NCBI RefSeq assembly: GCF_041051975.1
Contig: NZ_CP163435.1
Span: forward strand, 2,728,001-2,792,000
Length of the DNA: 64,000 nt
From: Streptomyces sp. R21
Lineage (GTDB): Bacteria; Actinomycetota; Actinomycetes; Streptomycetales; Streptomycetaceae
Direction of reading: 5' to 3'
Shown here: positions 36,510 to 43,402 of the stretch, in pieces
Numbering within the stretch: position 1 is the stretch's first letter
How the letters are laid out: the number at the start of each line of letters is the position of its first letter
Translations under genes and position numbers: made by a program
The notes under the pieces: generated by a model
The model's input: the letters and a program-made list of their open reading frames with translations, nothing else
What the model was told of the DNA's origin: nothing
Databases searched by the model: none

Positions 36510-36523
36510 TGGAAGCGCTCCCA
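36510..36523 (-). promoter_or_regulatory. CebR-like operator
   Basis: TGGAAGCGCTCCCA differs at one base from the palindrome TGGGAGCGCTCCCA bound by the cellobiose-responsive repressor CebR of Streptomyces. It lies 63 bp upstream of the CBM2 esterase start. Regulation of the esterase-SGNH operon by cello-oligosaccharides is therefore likely. Confidence 0.7.
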
Positions 36524-36560
36524 CGCAATGGCCGGAAAGCGCTTGCCGGAGCTCTTGCCG

Positions 36561-36597
36561 GTCGCACCGCCGCCGGTGTCCCAGGCGGCGGTGCGAC
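36561..36597 (-). terminator. Terminator of the ECF sigma gene
   Basis: A perfect 14-bp stem (GTCGCACCGCCGCC at 36561-36574, complement at 36584-36597) with a 9-nt loop lies just past the stop codon of the sigma factor gene and insulates it from the esterase promoter. Confidence 0.75.
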
Positions 36598-36603
36598 AGC
36601 TTT

Positions 36604-37143
36604 TCAGGCGACTTCGGTCAGCTGGTCCGCGAGGGTCGCGCGGGCTCGCGCCACCCGCGAACGCACTGTGCCGACAGGGCAGTTGCTCGCCTCGGCCGCC
36701 TCCGCGTAGGGCAGGCCGAGGAGTTGGGTCAGGACGAACGCCTCGCGCCGCTCCTCGGGCAGCGCGGCCAGCAGATCGAGCAGCGCGACGCCGTCGTCGA
36801 AACCCGGCAGCCCGCATGGCTGGGCCAGCTCGACGGCCAGCTGCCAGTCCGGGGCGTCGGAGAGGCGGGGCCGGGCGGCGGCGTACCGATAGCTGTCGAT
36901 CACCGCGCGCCGGGCGATCGACAGCAGCCAGGCGCGGGCCGAGGAACGCCCCTCGAATCGGTGCAGGCTGCCCAGTGCGCGCAGGAACGTGTCCTGGGCC
37001 AGGTCGTCGACGGCCTGTGGATCGGCGCACAGATGGGCGACGTAGCGCCGGACGTCGCGGTGGAGGGCGCGGACGAAGTGCTCGACGGCGTCCGCGTCAC
37101 CGCCACGGGCGGCGAGCGCCCAGGCGGTCGTGGAGTCGTCCAT
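36604..37143 (-). CDS. ECF-type RNA polymerase sigma factor
   Basis: A 179-aa sigma-70 family protein with only regions 2 and 4. Region 2 (~20-90) has FVRALHRDVRRYVAHLCADPQAVDDLAQDTFLRALGSLHRFEGRSSARAWLLSIARRAVIDSYR; region 4 (~120-170) has LPEERREAFVLTQLLGLPYAEAAEASNCPVGTVRSRVARARATL. The ATG is preceded by AGGGAAG; an upstream extension in frame is possible. No classical anti-sigma factor is adjacent, but a Met/His-rich membrane protein is encoded 293 bp upstream on the same strand, which could be its target or partner. Confidence 0.9.
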   Translation of the reverse strand: MDDSTTAWALAARGGDADAVEHFVRALHRDVRRYVAHLCADPQAVDDLAQDTFLRALGSLHRFEGRSSARAWLLSIARRAVIDSYRYAAARPRLSDAPDWQLAVELAQPCGLPGFDDGVALLDLLAALPEERREAFVLTQLLGLPYAEAAEASNCPVGTVRSRVARARATLADQLTEVA

Positions 37144-37436
37144 CGCTTCCCTGGGGTGGCCCGTATCGGTTGCGCCTCCGTCGCCGATGTCGCGCGAGGC
37201 GGGCGGGGCAGGAGTGATCACCTGGTGTCCTTCTCGGGTCGTCCGGGGCCCGGACCGAGGGCGCGCGCGGGGCACGCCGGGTCCGCGATCCGGTACGTGG
37301 GGTACGGCCGTACGACGCCTGCACCGACGTATCGACGTACCGGAGTGCGGAGTGCCGACTGCCGGTGCGTGGGCGGTGTGGGCGTACGGCGAGGCCCGAG
37401 GCCGCACACGGGCTGCCTCGGGGCTACCGGCTGCCG

Positions 37437-38147
37437 TCAGGCGGCAGCGGTCCCCGGGGGCGGACCCCGAGAAGTGATCGCGTGGACGAGAAGGAGAAGG
37501 CGCGGCGTCCGGCCCGAGCGGTGCCGGCGGGGACGGAGGCGCGGGCGATCCGCCGGAACGGGCAGAGCGAGCAGCAGCCGAAGCGGCGCGGCCAGCCGAC
37601 CGGCGACGGCCCGCAGAATGCGGAACGCGGCCCGCTCCCCGTACGCGAGCCACAGCCCGCACAACAGGGCGGCCAGCAGGTGGGCGCCGAGCATGCCGAA
37701 CGACGAGGAGCCGCCCATCACCTGCCCGGCGTGATCCATATGGCCCGGACCCATGTGGCTCATGTCCATTTGGCCGGAACCCATGTGGCTCCTGCCTATG
37801 TGGCTCATGTCCATGTGCCCGGAACTCATGTCGTCTCGGCCCATGTGCCCAACGCCCATGGATCCCAGGCCCATGGGTCCCACGCCCATGGATCCCGACT
37901 CCGCAAGCGAGAACGCGGAGTGAAGAGCCGTCTGCACGGCGACCACCACGGAGACGACGATCGGCAGCCCCCGCTCACGGCCGGCCAGGCACCAGCCCGC
38001 CGTGCCGGTCACGACGGCGCCGACGGCCAGAGCCCAACCGGGCACGTGGTGACCGGACATGACGACGTGTGCCAGGGCGGCGAGCAGCACACAGACGGCC
38101 GCGAACACCGCGGCCCGTACTGTGCGAGAACACCACCCAGCAGTCAT
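37437..38147 (-). CDS. Membrane protein with Met/His/Gly-rich metal-binding loop
   Basis: A 236-aa protein. There are two or three N-terminal hydrophobic helices (AAVFAAVCVLLAALAHVVM, WALAVGAVVTGTAGWCLAG, IVVSVVVAVQTALHSAF), then a ~60-residue loop of Met/Gly/His repeats (GPMGLGSMGVGHMGRDDM, GHMDMSHIGRSHMGSGQMDM, SHMGPGHMDH). Another helix (LLAALLCGLWLAYGE) and an Arg/Pro-rich tail follow. Clusters of Met and His outside the membrane suggest Cu(I)/Cu(II) binding, as in CopC/CopD-like and PcoE proteins. The family is unknown to me. It lies upstream of an ECF sigma gene. Confidence 0.7.
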   Translation of the reverse strand: MTAGWCSRTVRAAVFAAVCVLLAALAHVVMSGHHVPGWALAVGAVVTGTAGWCLAGRERGLPIVVSVVVAVQTALHSAFSLAESGSMGVGPMGLGSMGVGHMGRDDMSSGHMDMSHIGRSHMGSGQMDMSHMGPGHMDHAGQVMGGSSSFGMLGAHLLAALLCGLWLAYGERAAFRILRAVAGRLAAPLRLLLALPVPADRPRLRPRRHRSGRTPRLLLLVHAITSRGPPPGTAAA

Positions 38148-38323
38148 GGCGCCCCATCCTCGCATCCAGGCGACGGCCGTCACGGGTGGGTACGGAAGGC
38201 ACCCCGGCCCCGCACTCAGCCCGAGGCATGTGATCCGGACCACGGCACAAGAATCCCTGCAAGAGGACGTGTCACGATCCCGGGACGGACCCTGGCCGCC
38301 GCCCCATCGAGGAGCTGTAGATC

Positions 38324-39805
38324 ATGGCAAACCTGGCACACAACCTCGTGCTCACCGCGGCACGTCACCCACACCGGCCGGCTCTGCGGCTGGGCGACCG
38401 GACCTGGACGTACGCCGAGGTGGACGTCATGTCCGCCCGGGTCGCGGCGTCCCTGACCGCCGACGGGCTGCGCCCCGGCGACCGGGTCGGGCTGATGCTG
38501 CCGAACGTGCCCGCCTTCGTCGTCCTCTACTACGGCATCCTGCGCGCCGGCGGCACGGTCGTCCCCGTCAACCCGCTGTTCAAGGCGCGGGAGATCGAGT
38601 ACTACCTGTCCGACTCGGGCGCCGGCCACCTGTTCACGACCGACCTGTCCCTGGCGGAGGCGGAGCCCGCCGCGCAGGCCACCGGCACCCGCCTCGTCCG
38701 CGTCGACATGGCCGATGTGACCGCCGGTGCGGGGTCGTTCGAGCCGCTGGCCGCGGTGGCCGACCGGACCGGCGACGCGACGGCAGCCATCTTCTACACC
38801 TCGGGAACGACCGGCCGCCCCAAGGGCGCCGAGCTGTCCCACGACAACCTCGCGCGCAATGTCGAGGTGGTCACCCGGCTCTTCGACCTCAGCGAGCAGG
38901 ACGTGATGCTGGGCTGTCTGCCGCTCTTCCACATCTTCGGGCAGGGCTGCGCGATGAACGCGGCCCTCAGACAGGGCGCCTGTCTGGTGCTCGTCCCGCG
39001 GTTCGACCCGGCCGAGGTGCTGCGCGCGATCGAGCGGGACCGTGTGTCGATCTTCGAGGGCGTTCCCACCATGTACGCGGCCCTGCTGCAACAGCCCTCC
39101 GGGACGGACACCTCCTCGGTGCGGCTGTGCGTGTCCGGCGGCGCCTCCCTGCCCGTCCCCGTCCTGCACGCCTTCGAGAAGCAGTTCGACTGCGCCATCC
39201 TGGAGGGCTTCGGCATGTCCGAGTGCTCGCCGGTGGTCTCCTTCAACCACCCCGACCGGCCGCGCAAGCCCGGGTCGGTGGGCACCCCCATCGACGGCGT
39301 CGAGGTCCGGGTCCTCGGCCCCGACGGGACACCGGTGCCGCGCGGCGAGACGGGCGAACTCGCCGTCCGCGGGCACAACGTGATGAAGGGTTACTGGAAT
39401 CTTCCGGAGGCGACGGCGGAGACGATCGTGGACGGCTGGCTGCGCACCGGCGACCTGGTCCGCGAGGACGAGGACGGCTACCTCTTCGTCGTCGACCGCA
39501 AGAAGGACATGATCATCCGGGGCGGCTACAACGTCTACCCGCGCGAGATCGAAGAGGTCCTCTACGAGCACCCCGACGTCCTGGAAGCCGCCGTCCTGGG
39601 CATCCCCCACGACACCCTCGGCGAGGACATCGCCGCCGCCGTGGTCCTGCGCCCCGGAGTCGGTCAAGACCCCACGGAACTCCAGCAGTTCGTCAAGGAC
39701 CGCGTGGCACCGTACAAGTACCCCCGCGAGATCGTCTTCCTGGACGCCCTCCCGAAGGGCGCCAGCGGCAAGATCCTCAAGCGGGAGATCACCCTCCCGA
39801 GCTGA
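38324..39805 (+). CDS. Long-chain fatty acid-CoA ligase-like AMP-forming enzyme
   Basis: A 493-aa ANL ligase: AIFYTSGTTGRPKGAELSH (AMP binding), LPLFHIFGQGCAMNAAL, EGFGMSECSPVVSFN, WLRTGDLVREDEDGYLFVVDRKKDMIIRGGYNVYPREIEEVLYEHP, and the catalytic lysine in KGASGKILKREI. It resembles FadD/4-coumarate-CoA ligase-like enzymes of actinobacteria; a fatty or aryl acid is the likely substrate. It is transcribed alone, and its end is marked by a strong hairpin. Normal length with no missing motif. Confidence 0.9.
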   Translation: MANLAHNLVLTAARHPHRPALRLGDRTWTYAEVDVMSARVAASLTADGLRPGDRVGLMLPNVPAFVVLYYGILRAGGTVVPVNPLFKAREIEYYLSDSGAGHLFTTDLSLAEAEPAAQATGTRLVRVDMADVTAGAGSFEPLAAVADRTGDATAAIFYTSGTTGRPKGAELSHDNLARNVEVVTRLFDLSEQDVMLGCLPLFHIFGQGCAMNAALRQGACLVLVPRFDPAEVLRAIERDRVSIFEGVPTMYAALLQQPSGTDTSSVRLCVSGGASLPVPVLHAFEKQFDCAILEGFGMSECSPVVSFNHPDRPRKPGSVGTPIDGVEVRVLGPDGTPVPRGETGELAVRGHNVMKGYWNLPEATAETIVDGWLRTGDLVREDEDGYLFVVDRKKDMIIRGGYNVYPREIEEVLYEHPDVLEAAVLGIPHDTLGEDIAAAVVLRPGVGQDPTELQQFVKDRVAPYKYPREIVFLDALPKGASGKILKREITLPS

Positions 39806-39817
39806 CCGGCCCACGCA

Positions 39818-39857
39818 CACGTCCGGGCCGCGGCACAGAAACCGCGGCCCGGACGTG
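39818..39857. terminator. Bidirectional hairpin between convergent genes
   Basis: A perfect 16-bp stem (CACGTCCGGGCCGCGG at 39818-39833, complement at 39842-39857) with an 8-nt loop. It lies between the stop codons of the CoA ligase and GH43 genes. Confidence 0.85.
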
Positions 39858-39886
39858 GCAGAAGTCCCCCTCACCCCCGCGTCGGG

Positions 39887-41320
39887 TCAGCTCGTCACAC
39901 GGAAGGTGGCGTCGCTGCGCTCCGTCGCGGTGCTGATCGGGGCGAGCTTCAGCTGGTACGCGTAGTGGCGGATGTAGCGGTCGGGGTGGTTGTACGACTG
40001 GAACGACGACCATGCCGAGTCGGCGAGCCCGCCGACCTGGCGGAAGGTCGCGTCCTCGGCGAACGCGGTGGTGCCGTCGTTGTGGACCAGTTGGAAGTCG
40101 GACCCGTCGTGCCGCAGGAAGTACCCGGGGAAGTTCACCGACTCGAAGGAGACGGTGCCGGAGCCCGCCAGGCCGGACCGCAGCCGGAACTGGGCGTCCT
40201 GGGCGGGGCTGACGCCGGGGTCGATGCGTACGTCGAAGTTCGTGTGCCGTACGTAGCGGTCCTGGAAGTTGTACGACTGGAGCCGGTTGACCGCGGTGTT
40301 GGCGAAGCGCGCCTGCACCCGGCTCTCCTCGGCTGCTGTCAGGTTCAGGATCTCGCCGTGCCGCTTCTTGGTCCCGCCCATGGCGTAACTTCCCGACGCC
40401 GGAAGCCTGTAGGTGCCGGCGGTGGACGGATCGGTGGTCAGGACCGGCATGTACCCCTTTCCGGCGGCGTACTGGTCGAGGTAGAGCGCCCACTCGCTGC
40501 GATCGCGGAACTTCATCCACATCGGGCCTTCGACCTGGGAGCCGGTGAGGCCGATGCCGGAGAGGTTGCCGATGGTGGTCCACGTTCCGAGGATCGAGTT
40601 GCTGCCTTCGAGCGTGATCTGGCCGTCGCCGGAGGCGCGTACGTAGCGGTATGTGCCGACGCCGGCCGGTTCCTCGACGATCTGGGTGTCGATGATGCCC
40701 TGTGTGCCGGGGCGGTCGATGTAGAGCTGCGGGGTGGTGATGCCGCGGAAGTCCGTGGTGCGGGCGTAGTAGATGCGGTGCTTCAGCACGCCGTTCAGGG
40801 TGGCGTTGGTCGCCCAGTACAGGACGTAGTCGTTGGTCTCCGGGTCCCAGATCGCCTCCGGCGCCCACGCGTTGCGCCCGTCGGGGATCGCGCCCGCGAC
40901 ATTCAACAGCCACGGCTGCGACCAGGTGACCAGGTCCTTCGACTCCCAGACCACGAGGTTGCGGCTGCCGTTGGAGGTGGAGTCGTCCCAGGACTGACCG
41001 CAGTCGATGCACAGGTCGGTCGCGATGATCCAGTACCGGCTGCCGTCCGGAGAGCGGACCAGGGCGGGGTCACGCACCCCGCGTGTGCCCACCGTGGAGC
41101 GCAGGACCGCTCCTCCGCCGTTGAGGTCGGTCCAGTGCAGGCCGTCCGTGCTGTGCGAGAAGTAGATCTGCTGGCCGGTCGCCCCCTCCCCGATGAAGTG
41201 CGCCATCAGGTAGCCCGGGTCAGCGGCGGCGGCCCGCTCCGGTGCCGTCACGACCTGGGCTGTGAAGAGCAGGCAGGCGGCGACCAGTATCGCCGACAGC
41301 CGGGCGCGAAGCGCGGCCAT
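39887..41320 (-). CDS. Secreted glycoside hydrolase family 43 with AbfB domain
   Basis: A 477-aa enzyme. The start MAALRARLSA is preferred over one 30 bp upstream because CAGGAGACG lies just before it. Signal peptide ~1-32 (AILVAACLLFTAQVV; cleavage near AAAADP). The GH43-like five-bladed propeller (~35-335) has GVRDPALVRSPDGSRYWIIATD, RNAWAPEAIWDPETNDYVLYWATN and VEGPMWMKFRD. The C-terminal AbfB/CBM42 beta-trefoil (~345-477) has three related units (LQSYNFQDRYVRHTNFDVRI, FESVNFPGYFLRHDGSDFQL, FQSYNHPDRYIRHYAYQLKL). AbfB binds arabinose side chains, so an arabinofuranosidase or arabinanase is likely. Confidence 0.88.
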   Translation of the reverse strand: MAALRARLSAILVAACLLFTAQVVTAPERAAAADPGYLMAHFIGEGATGQQIYFSHSTDGLHWTDLNGGGAVLRSTVGTRGVRDPALVRSPDGSRYWIIATDLCIDCGQSWDDSTSNGSRNLVVWESKDLVTWSQPWLLNVAGAIPDGRNAWAPEAIWDPETNDYVLYWATNATLNGVLKHRIYYARTTDFRGITTPQLYIDRPGTQGIIDTQIVEEPAGVGTYRYVRASGDGQITLEGSNSILGTWTTIGNLSGIGLTGSQVEGPMWMKFRDRSEWALYLDQYAAGKGYMPVLTTDPSTAGTYRLPASGSYAMGGTKKRHGEILNLTAAEESRVQARFANTAVNRLQSYNFQDRYVRHTNFDVRIDPGVSPAQDAQFRLRSGLAGSGTVSFESVNFPGYFLRHDGSDFQLVHNDGTTAFAEDATFRQVGGLADSAWSSFQSYNHPDRYIRHYAYQLKLAPISTATERSDATFRVTS

Positions 41321-41383
41321 GTACGTCTCCTGTCGTTCTGCGAGTGCCATGATCGGGCGGCGTCAGTGGCACGACGATCCACG

Positions 41384-41399
41384 GTTCGATTTATCGAAC
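41384..41399. promoter_or_regulatory. Palindromic operator candidate upstream of GH43
   Basis: GTTCGATTTATCGAAC is a perfect 7-2-7 inverted repeat 64 bp upstream of the GH43 start in an AT-richer patch. LacI- or ROK-type sugar regulators bind elements of this form; the regulator is not in the window. Confidence 0.55.
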
Positions 41400-41475
41400 G
41401 ACGTTCGCAGAGCCGGGCAGACGCTAAGTGCCGGAAGCCAGGTGCGTCAATCCCTCCGGCATGCGCAAGTGCCGC

Positions 41476-41650
41476 CTAAGCCGGAGTGGCGTCCGGGTCG
41501 GTCTTGCACAGCAGGGCGATCAGGCCGGAGCGCCGCGAGTTGGTGATCCAGGTCTTCGCCCCGTCGACCACGTATCCGCCGTCGCCGTCCCCGCGAGCGA
41601 CGGTGCGCATGGCCTGCAGGTCCGAGCCGCCGCCTGGTTCGGTCAGGGCC
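41476..41650 (-). pseudogene. Acyl-CoA dehydrogenase remnant
   Basis: Fifty-seven codons ending in a TAG read ALTEPGGGSDLQAMRTVARG through GAKTWITNSRRSGLIALLCKTD. That is the middle-domain block of an acyl-CoA dehydrogenase (TEPGxGSD and W-I-T-N-S motifs). There is no start or flavin/C-terminal domain. The fragment meets the CoA-lyase remnant head to head at 41650/41651. Confidence 0.85.
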
Positions 41651-41985
41651 ATTTATCGAGACGGCCCTCGGCATGGAGCGGGCCCACGAGGTGTGCGCCA
41701 CGCCCCGTGTCGTCCGGGCCGCCTTCGGCAACGTCGACCTCACCGGCCAGCTCGGCATCGGCCCGCCGGTCGACGGCGTCACCACCGCCGTACGGGACAC
41801 GGAAGCCCTCGACGCCGACCTCGCCCACGCCCGACGCCTGGGCTTCACGGGCAAGCTCTGCATCCATCCGCACCAACTCCCGTACGTGGCCGACGGATTC
41901 GCGGCGACGACGGACGAACTGCACTGGGCCCGCACCGTCCTCGGCGCCGGTGACCCTCATGCGCACGCGCAGAAGCGCAGGTCAG
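41651..41985 (+). pseudogene. HpcH/HpaI-citrate lyase (CoA ester lyase) remnant
   Basis: The frame begins FIETALGMERAHEVCA and runs through FGNVDLTGQLGIG and LGFTGKLCIHPHQLPYVADGF to WARTVLGAGDP. This matches the C-terminal half of CitE-like CoA ester lyases (IETA.G, F...D, G..GK.CIHP motifs). The N-terminal half and start codon are missing, and the 3' end runs into the TrmA-type gene. In Streptomyces, CitE-like and acyl-CoA dehydrogenase genes are often neighbours in one operon, so both remnants may come from one lost operon. Confidence 0.85.
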
Positions 41986-43310
41986 GCCCCCTTGGCTACA
42001 GGCTCCAGAATCGCCACGCACTCCACATGGTGCGTCATCGGGAACAGGTCGAACGCGCGCAGCGTCCGCACCTTGTACCCGCCGTCGCGGAAGTACGCCA
42101 GGTCCCGTGCCAGCGCCGCCGGGTCGCAGGCGACGTACGCGATCTTGCGGGCGCCCAGCGACGAGAGGTGCTCGACCGTCTTCTTGCCTGCGCCGGCGCG
42201 GGGCGGGTCCAGGACGATCAGGTCGACCTCGGTGATGCCGGTGCGCGGGAGGACCGTCTCGACCTTGCCCTGTTCGATGCGGACGCGGTCGAAGGCGGCG
42301 AGGTTGTGGCGGGCGTCCTCCACGGCGCGCTTGCCGGACTCGATGCCGAGGACCGCTCCCTTGTCGCCGAGGCGGTCGGCGAGGGCGCCGGCGAAGAGGC
42401 CGACGCCGCAGTACAGGTCGAGCGCCATGTCGCCCTTGCGGGGCAGCAGGCCCTGCATGACGGCCTTGACGAGGGTGTCGGCGGACTGCGGGTGGACCTG
42501 CCAGAAGCCGCCGCTGCCGACCCGGTGCGTACGGCCGTCGGCACGCTCGCGGACGAACCCGCGGCCGTGGACGCGGTGGATGCCGCCGTCGTGCTCCTCG
42601 ACGCGCATCACCGAGACCGGCTTGTTCAGCTCGACGAGGGGCAGGCGGGCGCCCGGGCGGGGCTCCAGGATCACCATGCGGTCCTGGGAGCCCGTCGCGG
42701 CGATCGCCTCGACGGACTGCATGCCGGACCAGTCGCGCTCCTCGATGCCCAGCTCGCTGACGCCGGGCGCGGCGATCATGCAGTGCTCGATCGGCTCGAC
42801 CTCGTGCGAGCGGTGGCGCCGCAGTCCGGCGTTGCCGTCTGCGTCCACCGCGTACTGCACACGCGTACGCCACTGGGGCACCTCGCCGGCCGGGAGCTTG
42901 TCGCCCTCGGCGGGCATCACCGTGCCGTCCCAGCCCGCCTCCTCGGGGGTGAGCCCCGCGAGCCGCTGGAGCTGCTCGGCGATGACCTCGCCCTTGAGGC
43001 GGCGCTGCGCGCCGGGCTTCGCGTGCTGCCAGTCGCAGCCGCCGCAGCGGCCAGGGCCGGCGTACGGGCAGGGCGCCTCGACCCGGTCCTTGGAGGGCGT
43101 GAGGATCGTCACCGCGTCGGCGCGCAGGAAGCGCGCGCCCTCCTCGCCCTCGGTCACGCGCGCGACGACCCGCTCGCCGGGCAGCGTGTGCCGTACGAAG
43201 AGGACCTGGCCCTCGTCCGTACGGGCGATGCAGTGCCCACCATGGGCGACGGGGCCGATCTCGACCTCGTACTCCTCCCCCACCAGCGAATTCTTCGGTT
43301 CTGCCTGCAT
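41982..43310 (-). CDS. TrmA/RumA-type RNA methyltransferase with TRAM domain
   Basis: A 442-aa protein. Residues ~10-70 are a TRAM RNA-binding domain (YEVEIGPVAHGGHCIARTDEGQVLFVRHTLPGE). A 4Fe-4S cysteine set follows (CPYAGPGRCGGCDWQH, with a later Cys in PIEHCMI). The SAM domain (~275-440) has FWQVHPQSADTLV, ALDLYCGVGLFAGALADR, DLIVLDPPRAGAGKK, the catalytic cysteine in IAYVACDPAALARDL and FPMTHHVECVAIL. Family members make 5-methyluridine in tRNA or rRNA. Specificity is not decided by sequence. It lies 92 bp from the kimA-like stop, same strand. Confidence 0.93.
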   Translation of the reverse strand: MQAEPKNSLVGEEYEVEIGPVAHGGHCIARTDEGQVLFVRHTLPGERVVARVTEGEEGARFLRADAVTILTPSKDRVEAPCPYAGPGRCGGCDWQHAKPGAQRRLKGEVIAEQLQRLAGLTPEEAGWDGTVMPAEGDKLPAGEVPQWRTRVQYAVDADGNAGLRRHRSHEVEPIEHCMIAAPGVSELGIEERDWSGMQSVEAIAATGSQDRMVILEPRPGARLPLVELNKPVSVMRVEEHDGGIHRVHGRGFVRERADGRTHRVGSGGFWQVHPQSADTLVKAVMQGLLPRKGDMALDLYCGVGLFAGALADRLGDKGAVLGIESGKRAVEDARHNLAAFDRVRIEQGKVETVLPRTGITEVDLIVLDPPRAGAGKKTVEHLSSLGARKIAYVACDPAALARDLAYFRDGGYKVRTLRAFDLFPMTHHVECVAILEPVAKGA

Positions 43311-43402
43311 GGTGGGGTGACTCCAGAAAAGAGAAGGGGGAACGGCCGGACAACAGCCCACCAGTCTACGTGGACAGGGCCCGGCCGCTCACCACGAGCC
43401 GC

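Noticed and set aside
37735..37905. CRISPR-like array
   Set aside because: The short periodic CCATGTGG-type repeats are the coding sequence of the Met/His-rich loop; there are no uniform repeats with unique spacers.
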